A stretch of 64,000 nt of DNA from Pseudomonadota bacterium (GTDB lineage Bacteria; Pseudomonadota; Alphaproteobacteria; Rhodobacterales; Rhodobacteraceae). The notes beneath the pieces were generated by a model. That model saw only the letters and a program-made list of their open reading frames with translations. It was not told where the DNA came from and did not search any database. A program made the position numbers and the translations under genes. This document shows positions 1 to 9,553 of this stretch, in pieces (the first letter of the stretch is position 1; every line of letters begins with the position of its first letter). The DNA lies in the NCBI GenBank assembly GCA_020161615.1, contig JAIUPD010000009.1:1-64000 (forward strand), read 5' to 3'.

Positions 1-120
1 AACCTGAAGTTCGAAGTCTCGCTGATCGCGCCGATCGCCATGGAAGAGAAGCTCCGCTTCGCCATCCGTGAAGGCGGCCGCACCGTCGGCGCCGGCGTCG
101 TCTCCAAAATCCTGAAGTGA
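1..120 (+). CDS. tuf: Elongation factor Tu, C-terminal end (partial)
   Basis: The first 40 codons in frame 1 end in TGA at 118-120 and translate to the beta-barrel C-terminus of EF-Tu. The hallmark segments [20 protein letters not shown] and GAGVVSKI are visible. EF-Tu delivers aminoacyl-tRNA to the ribosome in the cytoplasm, and this tail belongs to domain 3. The gene starts upstream of the window, so its start, promoter and G domain cannot be seen. A degenerate copy of its last codons follows immediately and then a strong hairpin, so this is the end of the transcription unit. Identity is secure from the conserved tail. Confidence 0.95.
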   Translation, partial: NLKFEVSLIAPIAMEEKLRFAIREGGRTVGAGVVSKILK

Positions 121-170
121 TCTCGGAGGCTCGGGGCGGCGCCGGCGTCGCCTCGAAGATCCTGACGTGA
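121..170 (+). pseudogene. Duplicated remnant of the tuf 3' end
   Basis: Positions 135-170 read [11 protein letters not shown] and a stop, which repeats the last residues of the tuf gene ending at 120 ([10 protein letters not shown], stop). Only about 12 codons are present and nothing upstream codes for more EF-Tu. It is best read as a scar of a tandem duplication or of recombination between two tuf copies, which many proteobacteria carry. It is not a functional gene. Confidence 0.7.
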
Positions 171-179
171 TGAGATCCC

Positions 180-207
180 GCAGGAGGGGCAATATTGCCC
201 CTCCTGC
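180..207 (+). terminator. Perfect 28-bp palindrome, terminator-like, after tuf
   Basis: Positions 180-193 (GCAGGAGGGGCAAT) and 194-207 are exact reverse complements, giving a 14-bp GC-rich hairpin with essentially no loop just after the tuf tail. No T-run follows, so it is either a weak intrinsic terminator or an mRNA 3'-end stabiliser. Confidence 0.6.
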
Positions 208-274
208 CGAAAAGAACCGAGGGCGCGCCGGGAAACCAGCGCGCCTTTCTGCTTTCCCTCCCCGGACCCCCGTC

Positions 275-601
275 ATGACCACCATCGCCCTCTATGCCGC
301 GGCCGCCCTGGCCGAAATCGCCGGCTGCTATGCCGTCTGGGCCTGGTGGCGGCTCGGCGCCGGGGCCTTCTGGCTGCTGCCCGGTCTGGCGGCGCTGGCG
401 CTTTTCGCCTGGCTGCTGGCGCAGGTTGCCGCGTCCCAGGCCGGCCGTGCCTTCGCCGCCTATGGCGGGATCTACATCACCGCCTCGCTCCTCTGGCTCT
501 GGCTGGCCGAAGGGCGGCGGCCGGACCTGTGGGACCTGACCGGCGCCCTCCTCTGCCTCCTGGGCGCGGCGGCGATCCTCTGGGGGCCGCGCGGCGCCTG
601 A
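275..601 (+). CDS. YnfA/UPF0060 family small membrane protein
   Basis: 108 residues starting at ATG 275, the usual YnfA length; an upstream in-frame extension to 167 is unlikely because YnfA proteins begin at this methionine. Four hydrophobic helices are visible, the first opening [20 protein letters not shown] and others including the [19 protein letters not shown] and [18 protein letters not shown] regions. The family is distantly related to small multidrug resistance transporters, but its substrate is not established. It stands alone between the tuf terminator and an inverted repeat ahead of comM. Family assignment is strong; function is unknown. Confidence 0.88.
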   Translation: MTTIALYAAAALAEIAGCYAVWAWWRLGAGAFWLLPGLAALALFAWLLAQVAASQAGRAFAAYGGIYITASLLWLWLAEGRRPDLWDLTGALLCLLGAAAILWGPRGA

Positions 602-611
602 GGCAAGACCG

Positions 612-637
612 CGTTAACCATTCCTAAAAGGTTAACG
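612..637 (+). promoter_or_regulatory. Inverted repeat CGTTAACC-N10-GGTTAACG upstream of comM
   Basis: Arms at 612-619 and 630-637 are perfect 8-bp inverted repeats in the only gap between the YnfA gene and comM. The TTAAC half-sites resemble the spaced TTAA/TTAAC motif of the alphaproteobacterial cell-cycle regulator CtrA, although the spacing is not the canonical one. It could equally be a weak hairpin terminator. Confidence 0.35.
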
Positions 638-668
638 GGAATCCTCGTCCCCTGGGGCAGAAACGGGG

Positions 669-2192
669 GTGTTCATGCTGGCCTGCGCGCGCACGGTGGC
701 CTTTGACGGGCTGGAGGCCCGTCTGGTCGAGGCGCAATGCGTCCTCAGCCCCGGCCTGCCCGCCTTCCATGTCGTCGGCCTGCCCGACAAGGCGGTGAGC
801 GAGGCGCGCGAACGGGTGCGCGCCGCGCTCGCCTCGTTGGCCATCGCCCTGCCGCCGAAGCGGATCACCGTCAACCTCTCGCCCGCCGATCTGCCCAAGG
901 AGGGTTCGCATTTCGACCTGCCCATCGCCCTGTCGCTGCTCGCCGCGCTGGGGATCATCCCGGTCGACGCGCTGGCCGAAACCGTGTCGCTTGGCGAACT
1001 CTCGCTCGACGGGGCGCTGGTGCCGGTGCTGGGCGCCCTGCCCGCCGCCATGACCGCGGCCGAGGAATCCTGCACGCTGATCTGCCCGCGGGCCTGCGGG
1101 GCCGAGGCCGCCTGGGTCGGTGCCGCCCGGGTGCTGGCCCCGGCCAGCCTGCAGGATGCCATTGCCCATTTCACCGGCCGCGCCCCTCTGCCTGCCGCCC
1201 GCCCGGGCGAGGTCACGCCCGCCGCCCCGGCCCGCGACCTGCGCGACGTCAAGGGCCAGGAACGCGCCAAGCGCGCGTTGGAAATCGCCGCCGCCGGGCG
1301 CCATCACCTGATCATGGTCGGCTCGCCCGGCTCGGGGAAATCCATGCTGGCGGCGCGGCTGCCCGGGCTGTTGCCGCCGCTATCCGCCATGGAAGCGCTT
1401 GAAACCTCGATGATCCATTCGCTCGCCGGGCTTCTCGACGAAGGCGGCATCTCGCGCACCCGCCCCTTTCGCGAACCCCATCACACCGCCTCGGTCGCCG
1501 CCATCGTCGGGGGCGGCAAAGGCGCGAAGCCCGGCGAGATCAGCCTGGCCCATAACGGCGTCCTGTTCCTGGACGAATTGCCGGAATTTCCCCGCACCGT
1601 GCTGGAAACCCTGCGCCAGCCCATCGAAACGGGCGAGGTGGTGGTGGCCCGGGCCAATGCCCATACCCGCTATCCCTGCCGCTTCCTGCTGGTCGCCGCC
1701 GCCAATCCCTGCCGCTGCGGCTATCTGGCCGAACCGGGTAGGGCCTGCAACCGCGCGCCCCATTGCGGCGAGGATTATATCGGCCGCATCTCGGGCCCCC
1801 TGATGGACCGTTTCGACCTGCGGCTGGAAGTACCCCCGGTGGCCTGGTCCGACCTCGACCTGCCGCCCACCGGCGAGCCTTCGGCCACCATCGCCGCCCG
1901 CGTGGCCCGGGCGCGAGCCGTGCAGGAGGTGCGGTTCGAGGGGATGCCGGGGCTCCGGGTCAATGCCGATGCCGAGGGCGCGCTGCTGGAAGAGATCGCC
2001 GAACCGGACCGCGAGGGAAAGAAGACCCTCGCCCTGGTGGCCGAACGCTTCGGCCTGACGGCGCGGGGCTATCACCGGGTGCTGCGGGTGGCGCGGACGA
2101 TCGCCGATCTGGACGGCTCGGACCGCGTGCGCGCCCCGCATGTCGCCGAGGCGATCAGCTTTCGGCTGCTGGTCGCAGACAGGACAGGATGA
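669..2192 (+). CDS. comM: YifB/ComM family Mg-chelatase-like AAA+ ATPase
   Basis: 507 residues (GTG 669; ATG 675 is an alternative two codons in). The order is an N-terminal ChlI/Lon-like domain (about 1-190, with LSPADLPKEGSHFDLPIALS), an AAA+ core with Walker A GSPGSGKS near residue 220 and Walker B VLFLDELPEF, and a C-terminal Mg-chelatase domain with four cysteines around residues 335-365 (NPCRCGY, CNRAPHC). ComM is a hexameric helicase that promotes branch migration during integration of transforming DNA. The last 38 bp overlap the end of the convergent hydrolase gene. Family identity is clear; a role in natural transformation here is inferred from the family. Confidence 0.92.
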   Translation: MFMLACARTVAFDGLEARLVEAQCVLSPGLPAFHVVGLPDKAVSEARERVRAALASLAIALPPKRITVNLSPADLPKEGSHFDLPIALSLLAALGIIPVDALAETVSLGELSLDGALVPVLGALPAAMTAAEESCTLICPRACGAEAAWVGAARVLAPASLQDAIAHFTGRAPLPAARPGEVTPAAPARDLRDVKGQERAKRALEIAAAGRHHLIMVGSPGSGKSMLAARLPGLLPPLSAMEALETSMIHSLAGLLDEGGISRTRPFREPHHTASVAAIVGGGKGAKPGEISLAHNGVLFLDELPEFPRTVLETLRQPIETGEVVVARANAHTRYPCRFLLVAAANPCRCGYLAEPGRACNRAPHCGEDYIGRISGPLMDRFDLRLEVPPVAWSDLDLPPTGEPSATIAARVARARAVQEVRFEGMPGLRVNADAEGALLEEIAEPDREGKKTLALVAERFGLTARGYHRVLRVARTIADLDGSDRVRAPHVAEAISFRLLVADRTG

Positions 2193-3060
2193 AGCGCGCC
2201 GTGTGATCGAGGGTCTCGTCGGCCTCGGGTAGCCAGCCGTGCAGCATCGGCCAGACATGCGGCAGATCCCCGGCGATGCGGATCTCGGCGCCGGGCAGGC
2301 GGCCGCGCATGCGCTGGGCGTCGTCGCGCAGGATCTCGGTCTCGGCGGCATGGATCAGCACCGGCGGCGGCGCGGGGAATGTGGCATAGAGAGGCGAGAG
2401 GCGCGGATCGTCGGCATCGGCGGGACGGGCGCCGCCCAGGATCTGCGCCCGCGTCTCGGTCAGGCGATGCGCGGGCAGCACCTGATCGCGCGAAGCATTC
2501 GTGACCAGCGAGGCACCGGAAAAGGTGAGGTCGGTCCAGGGCGAGAAGGCGAAAAGCCCCGCCGGGACCCGCCCCGCCCGACAAAGATGGCCGAGCAGCG
2601 CCAGCGCCAGCCCGCCGCCGGCCGAATCGCCGCCCAGAACGATGCTCTCGGGCCGGTGCCCGCGCCGGATCAGCCCGTCATAGGCGGCCAGCGCATCCTC
2701 GAAGGCGGCGGGAAAGGGGTGTTCGGGCGCCAGGCGGTACTGGGCCACGAATACCCGGGCGCCGGTGCGCTGCGCCAGCGCGGCGGCCAGAGCGGCATGG
2801 GTGCGGGGGCTGCCCATGAGATAGGCGCCACCGTGAAAATAAAGGATCACGCCGCTGTCCTGCGGCTGGTTCGAGATCCACAGGCCCGGCACCCCGCCCT
2901 CCTCGGCCTCCAGGATCAGGCTGCGCGGCGGCAGGCGGCAGAAACGCCGCGCCATCCGTTCGAAATGCGCCCGCGCGGCGCGCGGATCGCGCTGACGCGC
3001 CAGCGACGGGCGCGTCAGGTTCAGCCCGACGAAGCGGGCGACCCGGGCCTGCCAGCTCAT
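2155..3060 (-). CDS. Alpha/beta hydrolase, hormone-sensitive-lipase-like esterase
   Basis: 301 residues. The HSL-family oxyanion-hole motif [10 protein letters not shown] lies near residue 77, the nucleophile elbow GDSAGGG near 145, the catalytic acid region is around HAAETEIL, and the histidine is in LPHVWPML. Such enzymes hydrolyse short-chain esters or lactones in the cytoplasm. It lies directly downstream of gshB with a 4-bp overlap (3057-3060), so the two are probably co-transcribed, and it converges on comM. The natural substrate cannot be read from the sequence. Confidence 0.88.
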   Translation of the reverse strand: MSWQARVARFVGLNLTRPSLARQRDPRAARAHFERMARRFCRLPPRSLILEAEEGGVPGLWISNQPQDSGVILYFHGGAYLMGSPRTHAALAAALAQRTGARVFVAQYRLAPEHPFPAAFEDALAAYDGLIRRGHRPESIVLGGDSAGGGLALALLGHLCRAGRVPAGLFAFSPWTDLTFSGASLVTNASRDQVLPAHRLTETRAQILGGARPADADDPRLSPLYATFPAPPPVLIHAAETEILRDDAQRMRGRLPGAEIRIAGDLPHVWPMLHGWLPEADETLDHTARFILSCLRPAAES

Positions 3061-4004
3061 TTGGCCGCGCGCCGGGCTTCCAGCGCCTCCCAGATGCGGG
3101 CGGCCACGTTGATGCCATCAAAGCGCTCCAGCTCCTGAATGCCGGTGGGCGAGGTCACGTTGATCTCGGTCAGCCAGTCGCCGATCACGTCGATGCCAAC
3201 GAAAACCTGGCCCTTTTCGCGCAGGAGGGGGCCGATGGCGGCGCAGATCTCGCGGTCGCGGGCGGTCAGTTCGACCTTCTCGGGACGGCCGCCGACATGC
3301 ATGTTCGACCGAGTCTCGCCCTCGGCCGGGACGCGGTTGATGGCGCCGACCGGCTCGCCATCGACGAGGATCACGCGCTTGTCGCCCTTGGTCACGGCCG
3401 GCAGGTATTTCTGCACGATGAGCGGCTCGCGCGAGAAGCCGGTGAAGAGCTCGTACAAGGACGAGAGGTTGCGGTCGTTGGCGTCGAGGCGAAAGACCCC
3501 GGCCCCCCCGTTGCCGTAGAGGGGCTTCAGGATCACATCGCCATGGCGATGCTTGAAGTCCTTGATCTCGTTCAGGGATCTGGCGATCATCGTCGGCGGC
3601 GTCAGCTGCGGGAAGGTCAGGACCAGCAGCTTTTCCGGGTAATTGCGCACCCAGAACGGGTCGTTTGCCACCACCACCTTGTCGCGGATCAGGTCCAGCA
3701 GATGGGTCGTGGTGATATAGGCCATGTCGAAGGGCGGGTCCTGGCGCAGCCAGACCACATCCATGGTCGAGAGGTCCAGCCGCTCCTCCGGTCCGAAGGC
3801 CACATGATCGCCCTGCACCCGCTTGACGGTGAAGGGCCGGGCCCGGGCCACGACGCGCCCCTCGTCGAAGGTCAGCTTGTCGGGCGTATAGACCCACAGC
3901 TGATGCCCCCGCGCCTGGGCCTCTTCCGCCAGGCGGAAGGACGAATCCGCGTTGATATTGACGCCCTCGATCGGGTCCATCTGGAAAGCGATACGCAGCG
4001 CCAT
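3057..4004 (-). CDS. gshB: Glutathione synthase (ATP-grasp)
   Basis: 315 residues from ATG at 4004, which has GGAGG about 6 nt upstream; a longer frame to 4046 lacks family similarity at its N-terminus. It matches the usual GshB length. Visible features are the N-terminal [11 protein letters not shown] segment, the ATP-grasp stretch [15 protein letters not shown], and the C-terminal metal and substrate region [18 protein letters not shown]. It ligates glycine to gamma-glutamylcysteine in the last step of glutathione synthesis. It is followed by the esterase gene with a 4-bp overlap. Confidence 0.95.
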   Translation of the reverse strand: MALRIAFQMDPIEGVNINADSSFRLAEEAQARGHQLWVYTPDKLTFDEGRVVARARPFTVKRVQGDHVAFGPEERLDLSTMDVVWLRQDPPFDMAYITTTHLLDLIRDKVVVANDPFWVRNYPEKLLVLTFPQLTPPTMIARSLNEIKDFKHRHGDVILKPLYGNGGAGVFRLDANDRNLSSLYELFTGFSREPLIVQKYLPAVTKGDKRVILVDGEPVGAINRVPAEGETRSNMHVGGRPEKVELTARDREICAAIGPLLREKGQVFVGIDVIGDWLTEINVTSPTGIQELERFDGINVAARIWEALEARRAAK

Positions 4005-4122
4005 GACACCTCCTGCCGATCCGCGAAGGGATCGCCGATCCGGCATCCCCTGCGGATAGATGGCTCAGACGCGCCGGAGTTTCAATCGCTTCGGCCGCTT
4101 CCGCACGGTCTTCACACAGGCG

Positions 4123-4476
4123 TCAGGCGCAAAGCGCGTTCTCCAGGATCTCGATCCGGCCCAGTCGATCGATCAGCGCCACGTCGAAACGCGCGGGCGT
4201 GTTCAGCCCCGCGGGGCAGGTGCCCAGGAATTCCGACGCCGCGTCATAGAGGCGCTGGATCTGACGGGCCGACAACCGTTCGGCCGCCCGCGCATGGCTG
4301 CGGCTTTTCTTGACCTCGACGAAGACGAACCCGTCGCCGTCCTGCAGCACAAGGTCGATCTCGCCGCCCTTGCCGCGCCAGCGATGCCGGACCAGCGGGA
4401 AACCCCGTCGCTGATAGTCGCGCGCCACCTGCCCCTCGGCCGAAAGTCCCGCATGATAGGAAACCGATCCGCTCAT
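4123..4476 (-). CDS. YraN/UPF0102 family protein, endonuclease-fold
   Basis: 117 residues from ATG at 4476, overlapping the rsmI stop by ATGA, so the two are translationally coupled. The restriction-endonuclease-like core is visible: GGEIDLVLQDGDGFVFVEVK supplies the E/D-EVK signature, and RQIQRLYDAASEFL follows. YraN proteins are predicted Holliday-junction-resolvase-like nucleases of unknown biological role, and the rsmI-yraN pairing is common across bacteria. The family call is firm; nuclease activity is only predicted. Confidence 0.9.
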   Translation of the reverse strand: MSGSVSYHAGLSAEGQVARDYQRRGFPLVRHRWRGKGGEIDLVLQDGDGFVFVEVKKSRSHARAAERLSARQIQRLYDAASEFLGTCPAGLNTPARFDVALIDRLGRIEILENALCA

Positions 4477-5387
4477 TCGTCCCCTTTCCCGAGCGCGAGC
4501 GCCCGCTGATAGACCTGCCGCCGCGGCAGGTCGGTCGCGCCCGCCACAGCATCCACCGCCTCCCGCAGCGAGGCGCCCGCCATCGCCGCCCGCAGCATCC
4601 CGTCCAGATCGGGCGCTGCATCCCGCGCCGCCGCCTGGCCCAGCAGCAGCACGATCTCGCCTTTCAGATCCCGCCCGGCAATCACTGCCGTCACCTCGGC
4701 AAGCGAGCCTCGAATCACCTCCTCGAACCGTTTGGTGAGTTCGCGGCACAGGGCGACCTCGCGTTCCCCATATTCCCCCAATTCATCTAACAATCGGTGA
4801 ATGCGCTTGGGGCTTTCGTACATCACCAGCGTCGCGGGGATGCCGGTCACCTCGGCCAGCCAGCTCTTGCGGGCGCCGCCCTGCGCCGGGGGAAAGCCCA
4901 GAAAGCAGAAGCGGTCGGTCGGCAGGCCCCCCACCGCCAGCGCGGTCAGCACGGCCGAGGCGCCGGGCGCGGCCAGGACCGGATGCCCTTCGGCAATCGC
5001 GGCCCGGGCGAGCTGAAAACCGGGGTCGGCGACCAGGGGCGTCCCCGCCTCGCTGGCATAGGCGACCGACTTGCCTTCGGCCAGAAGGCCCATGATCCGC
5101 GGCCGGACCTGGGCGCCGTTATGGTCGTGATAGGCGATCAGCGGGCGGCCCTTCAGGGGCACGCCATGGATCTCCATCAGGCGGCGCAGGCTGCGGGTAT
5201 CCTCGGCCGCCAGAACATCCGCGCCGGCGAAGAGGTCGAGCGCCCGCAGCGTGATGTCGCGCGCCGCACCAATCGGCGTCGAGACCAGATGCAGCCCCGG
5301 CGGCACCCGCCCCGGCCGCGCCGAATGGGCCTCGATCCCGGCGGAATGCCGCGCGTCCTCGTCCCCGGACCCTTGCGTCTCGCTCAT
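4473..5387 (-). CDS. rsmI: 16S rRNA 2'-O-methyltransferase (C1402)
   Basis: 304 residues. The tetrapyrrole-methylase-like fold is visible with VSTPIGAARDITLRALD near residue 35, AEDTRSLRRLMEIHG, LIAYHDHN, YASEAGTPLVADPGFQL, and VMYESPKRIHRLL in the C-terminal half. RsmI uses S-adenosylmethionine to methylate the ribose of C1402 in the ribosomal P site. It heads a two-gene unit with the YraN gene. It is divergent from the lipoprotein gene at 5504, leaving about 116 bp for two promoters. Confidence 0.95.
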   Translation of the reverse strand: MSETQGSGDEDARHSAGIEAHSARPGRVPPGLHLVSTPIGAARDITLRALDLFAGADVLAAEDTRSLRRLMEIHGVPLKGRPLIAYHDHNGAQVRPRIMGLLAEGKSVAYASEAGTPLVADPGFQLARAAIAEGHPVLAAPGASAVLTALAVGGLPTDRFCFLGFPPAQGGARKSWLAEVTGIPATLVMYESPKRIHRLLDELGEYGEREVALCRELTKRFEEVIRGSLAEVTAVIAGRDLKGEIVLLLGQAAARDAAPDLDGMLRAAMAGASLREAVDAVAGATDLPRRQVYQRALALGKGDE

Positions 5388-5503
5388 GCTCGTTCCACAG
5401 ACACGTTTACTTCACCCCCGGCGTTCAATACTTGTGCCATAGTGTCGCCCGCGGCGAACGCCACCGCAACCCGCCCTGCAAGACCTGATCCGTGAGGAAG
5501 TCG

Positions 5504-6727
5504 ATGGATAGCGAAGCCCCCGCACGCAAGCGCCAAGACCGCCAGCCCCTTTCCATCCTGTCGTCGACGGCTCTCTCTGCTCCCACCCGCCGCGGCGCGC
5601 TGCTCGGCCTTCTGTCGCTGGCCGCCTGCGGACCGATCGCGCTGGGCGGGTCCCGCGACGCGCCGGTCAACACCGCCGAACCGGTGGCCGTGGGCCTGCT
5701 GGTGCCGGCCGGCTCCGCGACCCCGGGCAACGACATCCTGGCCGCGAACCTGGAAAACGCCGCGCGGCTGGCCATCGGCGATCTGGAGGGCGTTCAGATC
5801 GACCTGCGCGTCTATGCCACCCAGGGCGATCCCGCCGTCGCCGCGCAGGTCGCGCGTCAGGCCATCGACGAGGGCGCGCGCATCCTGCTGGGTCCGGTCC
5901 ATGGGGCCGAGGCGTCGGCGGTGGGCACCGCCGTGGCTGCGCTGGGCATCAACGTGCTGTCCTTCTCGAACAACCCGGCGATCGCGGGCAACAACGTCTT
6001 CGTGCTGGGCCTGACCCCGGACAATGCCGCGCGCCGCGTCTTGTCCTATGCCATGGCCAACGACCGCGGCCGGGTGATGATCATCGGCGAGCGGACCACT
6101 GCGGGCGAATTGATGATGGCCTCGGTCAACCGGGCCGCGGCCGAGACCGGCGCGCAGATCGTCGCGACCGAGACCTATGATTTCTCGCAGCAGGGGATCG
6201 TCGCGGCGCTGCCGCAGATGGCCTCCTCGGCGCGGTCTTCGGGCGCGCAGTCGATCCTCTTCACCGCCGACAGCGCGGGGGCCCTGCCGGTGCTGGCGCA
6301 GCTTCTGCCCGACAACCGCATCGCCTATCCGCAATTTCAGTTCATGGGCGTGACGCAGTGGAACATCCCGCCTGCCACGCTGCAATTGCGCGGGCTGCAG
6401 GACGGCTGGTTCACCCTGCCCGACCCGACCGTCACCCAGCAATTCGAATCGCGCTATGCCGCCGCCTATGGCGCGACCCCACATCCGATCGCGGGTTTGG
6501 CCTATGACGGGATCGCGGCCATCGGCGCCTTGCTGCGCACCGGCTCGCCCGAGGCCCTGTCGCACAGCGCGCTGCGCCAGCAATCGGGCTTCGTCGGTGT
6601 GAACGGCGTCTTCCGCTTCCTCTCGGACGGCACCAACGAGCGCGGCCTCGCCGTGGCGACGATCCGGAACAACGCGCTGGTCATCCTGGACCCGGCGCCG
6701 CGCAGCTTCGCCGGCCCCGGCGCGTAG
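5504..6727 (+). CDS. Periplasmic-binding-fold lipoprotein, LpoA-like penicillin-binding protein activator
   Basis: 407 residues from ATG 5504, preceded by GAGGAAG; a GTG at 5492 is possible. An N-terminal signal with lipobox LSLAACG indicates an outer- or inner-membrane-anchored lipoprotein. The rest is a type I periplasmic-binding fold as in LivJ-like ligand receptors and the C-terminal part of LpoA (GLLVPAG, ARILLGPVHGAEASAVG, VNGVFRFLSDGTNERGLAV). In gammaproteobacteria LpoA activates PBP1A, and a PBP1A is encoded at 18.7-20.9 kb. It stands divergent from rsmI, as LpoA-type genes commonly do. The fold is clear; the activator role is inferred. Confidence 0.82.
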   Translation: MDSEAPARKRQDRQPLSILSSTALSAPTRRGALLGLLSLAACGPIALGGSRDAPVNTAEPVAVGLLVPAGSATPGNDILAANLENAARLAIGDLEGVQIDLRVYATQGDPAVAAQVARQAIDEGARILLGPVHGAEASAVGTAVAALGINVLSFSNNPAIAGNNVFVLGLTPDNAARRVLSYAMANDRGRVMIIGERTTAGELMMASVNRAAAETGAQIVATETYDFSQQGIVAALPQMASSARSSGAQSILFTADSAGALPVLAQLLPDNRIAYPQFQFMGVTQWNIPPATLQLRGLQDGWFTLPDPTVTQQFESRYAAAYGATPHPIAGLAYDGIAAIGALLRTGSPEALSHSALRQQSGFVGVNGVFRFLSDGTNERGLAVATIRNNALVILDPAPRSFAGPGA

Positions 6728-6736
6728 GATCCGTTC

Positions 6737-9553
6737 ATGGACAAAGCCGCCGCCCCTTTGGCCCTTGCCGAGCGGCTCTATGCCCTGCCCCCCGCCCCCG
6801 GCCCCGACGAGTCCCTGATCGTCGAGGCGGGGCGGATCTGCGACCTCGACGCGCTGGAGACCGCGCTGCGCGAAGGGCTGGCCGGACAGGACGACGCGCG
6901 CGAGATCCGGGCACTGACGGTCAAGGTGCTGAGCGAGGCTTTGCGGCAGGGCAACGCGGTGCTGCATGCGGCGCTGGCCCGCTCGCCCCGCGATTCGCGC
7001 AGCTATGTGCGGGCGCAGAGCTGGCTGACGGATACCGTGGTCATCGCTGCGTTGCGGGTGGCGCAGCTGAACCTGCACCCCAACGGCGCGCCGACCAAGG
7101 GCCAGCGCATCGCCGTCATGGCGGTCGGCGGTTATGGCCGGGCCGAGATGGCGCCCTTTTCCGACGTGGACCTGCTGTTCCTCGCCCCCACCAAGCTGAG
7201 CGGCTGGGCCGAAAGCGTCATCGAATCGACCCTCTACATCCTGTGGGACCTGAAGCTGAAGATCGGCCATTCCAGCCGCACGGTCGATGATTGCCTGCGC
7301 CTGGGGCGCGAGGATTACACGATCCGCACCGCGCTGCTGGAAACCCGCTTCCTGACCGGCAACGCGACGCTGGCCAGGGAATTGCGCGACCGGCTCTGGT
7401 CCGAGCTTTTTGCCAATACCCAGTCCGATTTCATCGAGGCGAAGCTGGCCGAACGGGCCGACCGGCACCAGAAGCAGGGCGGCCAGCGCTATGTGCTGGA
7501 GCCCAACGTCAAGGAGGGCAAGGGCGGGCTTCGCGACCTGCAGACCCTTTACTGGATCGCCAAATACATGCACCGCGCCCAGAAGGCGGCCGAGCTGGTG
7601 GGTCTGGGCTTCTACACCAAGCCGGAATACGAGAATTTCCGCGCCGCCGAGACCTTCCTCTGGGCGGTGCGCTGCCATCTGCACATCCTGACCGGGCGGG
7701 CCACCGATACGCTGAGTTTTGACCTGCAGCCCGAGGTGGCGCAGCGCATGGGCTATCTGGACCACGGCGGGCGCCGCGCGGTCGAGCATTTCATGCAGGA
7801 TTACTTCCGCCACGCCACCCGCGTGGGGGAATTGACCCGCGTCTTCCTCACCGCGCTGGAGGAGCGCCACGTCAAGCGCGCGCCCAAGCTTCTGGGCCTG
7901 CTCAGGCGGCGCAAGAAGGTCAAGCCGGGCTATAGCGTCGAGCTGAACCGGCTGGATATCGAGGATCCGAAGACCTTCCTCGCCGATCCCCTGAACCTGC
8001 TGAGGATCTTCGAGGAGGGGCTGCGCACCGGCATGTTGCTGCACCCCGATGCGATGCGCCTCGTTGCCGCCAACCTCGACCTGATCGACGCCGACATGCG
8101 CGAAAACCCCGAGGCCGCGCGTATCTTCCTCGACATGCTGCTCAAGCACGGCAACCCCGAGCGGCCGCTCAGGCGGATGAACGAACTGGGCGTGCTCAGC
8201 GCCTTCATCCCGGAATTCGAGCCGATCGTGGCGATGATGCAGTTCAACGTCTATCACCATTACACGGTGGACGAGCACACGATCCAATGCGTCAGCGCCC
8301 TGGCCCAGATCGAGCGCAAGGAGCTGAAGGAAGAGCTGCCTCTCTCTTCCGCGATCCTCGACGCGGGGGTGAACCGCAAGGTCCTCTATGTCGCGCTGCT
8401 GCTGCACGACATCGGCAAGGGCCGGCCCGAGGATCACTCGATCCTGGGCGCGCAGATCGCCCGGCGGGTGGCGCCGCGGCTGGGCCTGAACCCCGAGGAA
8501 TGCGAAACGGTGGAATGGCTGGTGCGCCATCACCTGCTCATGTCCGACATGGCGCAGAAGCGCGACATCGCCGATCCCCGCACGATCCGCGATTTCGCCA
8601 AGCTGGTGAAGACCAAGAAGCGGCTCGACCTGCTGACCGTGCTGACCGTCTGCGACATCCGCGGCGTCGGGCCCGGCACCTGGAACAACTGGAAGGCCAT
8701 GCTGCTCCGGGCGCTGCATGCCGATACCGCGGCGGCGCTTCAGGACGGGGCCGAGGCACTCAACCGCTCGAACCGCGAGGATGAAGCCAAACGCGCCCTG
8801 CGCCGGGCGCTGGCCGACTGGCCGCGCGCCGATCTGGCAGCCGAGACGGCGCGCCATTACGGCCCCTATTGGCAGGGCCTCACGCCCGAGACGCATGTCG
8901 TCTTCGCCCGGCTTCTGCGCGACCTGCCGACCAACGAGATCCGCATCGACCTGAAACTGGTCGACGACCGCGACGCGACCCGCGCCTGTTTCGCGCTGGC
9001 CGACCATCCCGGCATCTTCTCGCGCCTGGCGGGGGCGCTGGCGCTGGTCGGGGCCAACATCGTCGACGCGCGGACCTATACGACCAAGGACGGCTATGCG
9101 ACGGCCGAATTCTGGATCCAGGACGCCGAGGGCAAGCCCTATGAGGAAGCCCGCCTGCCCCGCCTGCGCAAGATGATCGAAAAGACCTTCGCCGGCGAGG
9201 TGGTGGCGACCCAGGCGCTGAAGGACCGCGACAAGGTCAAGAAACGCGAACGCGCCTTCCGGGTGCCGACCAAGATCGTTTTCGACAATGACGGGTCGGA
9301 TATCTACACGATCATCGAGGTGGATACCCGCGACCGGCCCGGTCTGCTGTACGACCTGACGCGGACACTGGCCGCGAACAACATCTACATCGCGAGCGCG
9401 GTGATCGCGACCTATGGCGTGCAGGTGGTCGACAGCTTCTATGTCAAGGATATGTTCGGGCTGAAACTGCACGCGAAGACCAAGCAGGAATCGCTGGAGA
9501 AGAAGCTGCGCGCCGCCATCGAGGCGGGGGCGCAGCGGGCGGCGCAGGGGTGA
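6737..9553 (+). CDS. glnD: Bifunctional uridylyltransferase/uridylyl-removing enzyme
   Basis: 938 residues, typical GlnD length. The N-terminal nucleotidyltransferase carries GGYGRAEMAPFSDVDLLFL (near residue 130) with the DxD metal ligands, the central HD domain has LLHDIGKGRPEDHS (near 555) and VRHHLLMS, and two ACT domains lie at about 750 and 850. GlnD uridylylates P-II proteins at low glutamine and reverses it at high glutamine. Its likely substrate, GlnK, is encoded 11.6 kb downstream at 21141. Its 3' end overlaps the next gene by GTGA, starting a glnD-YdeI-murJ operon. Confidence 0.96.
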   Translation: MDKAAAPLALAERLYALPPAPGPDESLIVEAGRICDLDALETALREGLAGQDDAREIRALTVKVLSEALRQGNAVLHAALARSPRDSRSYVRAQSWLTDTVVIAALRVAQLNLHPNGAPTKGQRIAVMAVGGYGRAEMAPFSDVDLLFLAPTKLSGWAESVIESTLYILWDLKLKIGHSSRTVDDCLRLGREDYTIRTALLETRFLTGNATLARELRDRLWSELFANTQSDFIEAKLAERADRHQKQGGQRYVLEPNVKEGKGGLRDLQTLYWIAKYMHRAQKAAELVGLGFYTKPEYENFRAAETFLWAVRCHLHILTGRATDTLSFDLQPEVAQRMGYLDHGGRRAVEHFMQDYFRHATRVGELTRVFLTALEERHVKRAPKLLGLLRRRKKVKPGYSVELNRLDIEDPKTFLADPLNLLRIFEEGLRTGMLLHPDAMRLVAANLDLIDADMRENPEAARIFLDMLLKHGNPERPLRRMNELGVLSAFIPEFEPIVAMMQFNVYHHYTVDEHTIQCVSALAQIERKELKEELPLSSAILDAGVNRKVLYVALLLHDIGKGRPEDHSILGAQIARRVAPRLGLNPEECETVEWLVRHHLLMSDMAQKRDIADPRTIRDFAKLVKTKKRLDLLTVLTVCDIRGVGPGTWNNWKAMLLRALHADTAAALQDGAEALNRSNREDEAKRALRRALADWPRADLAAETARHYGPYWQGLTPETHVVFARLLRDLPTNEIRIDLKLVDDRDATRACFALADHPGIFSRLAGALALVGANIVDARTYTTKDGYATAEFWIQDAEGKPYEEARLPRLRKMIEKTFAGEVVATQALKDRDKVKKRERAFRVPTKIVFDNDGSDIYTIIEVDTRDRPGLLYDLTRTLAANNIYIASAVIATYGVQVVDSFYVKDMFGLKLHAKTKQESLEKKLRAAIEAGAQRAAQG

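Noticed and set aside
5384-9472. A 1362-codon open frame on the minus strand
   Set aside because: Antisense shadow of the LpoA-like gene and glnD in GC-rich DNA; the product has no recognisable domain, whereas the plus-strand proteins are clearly real.
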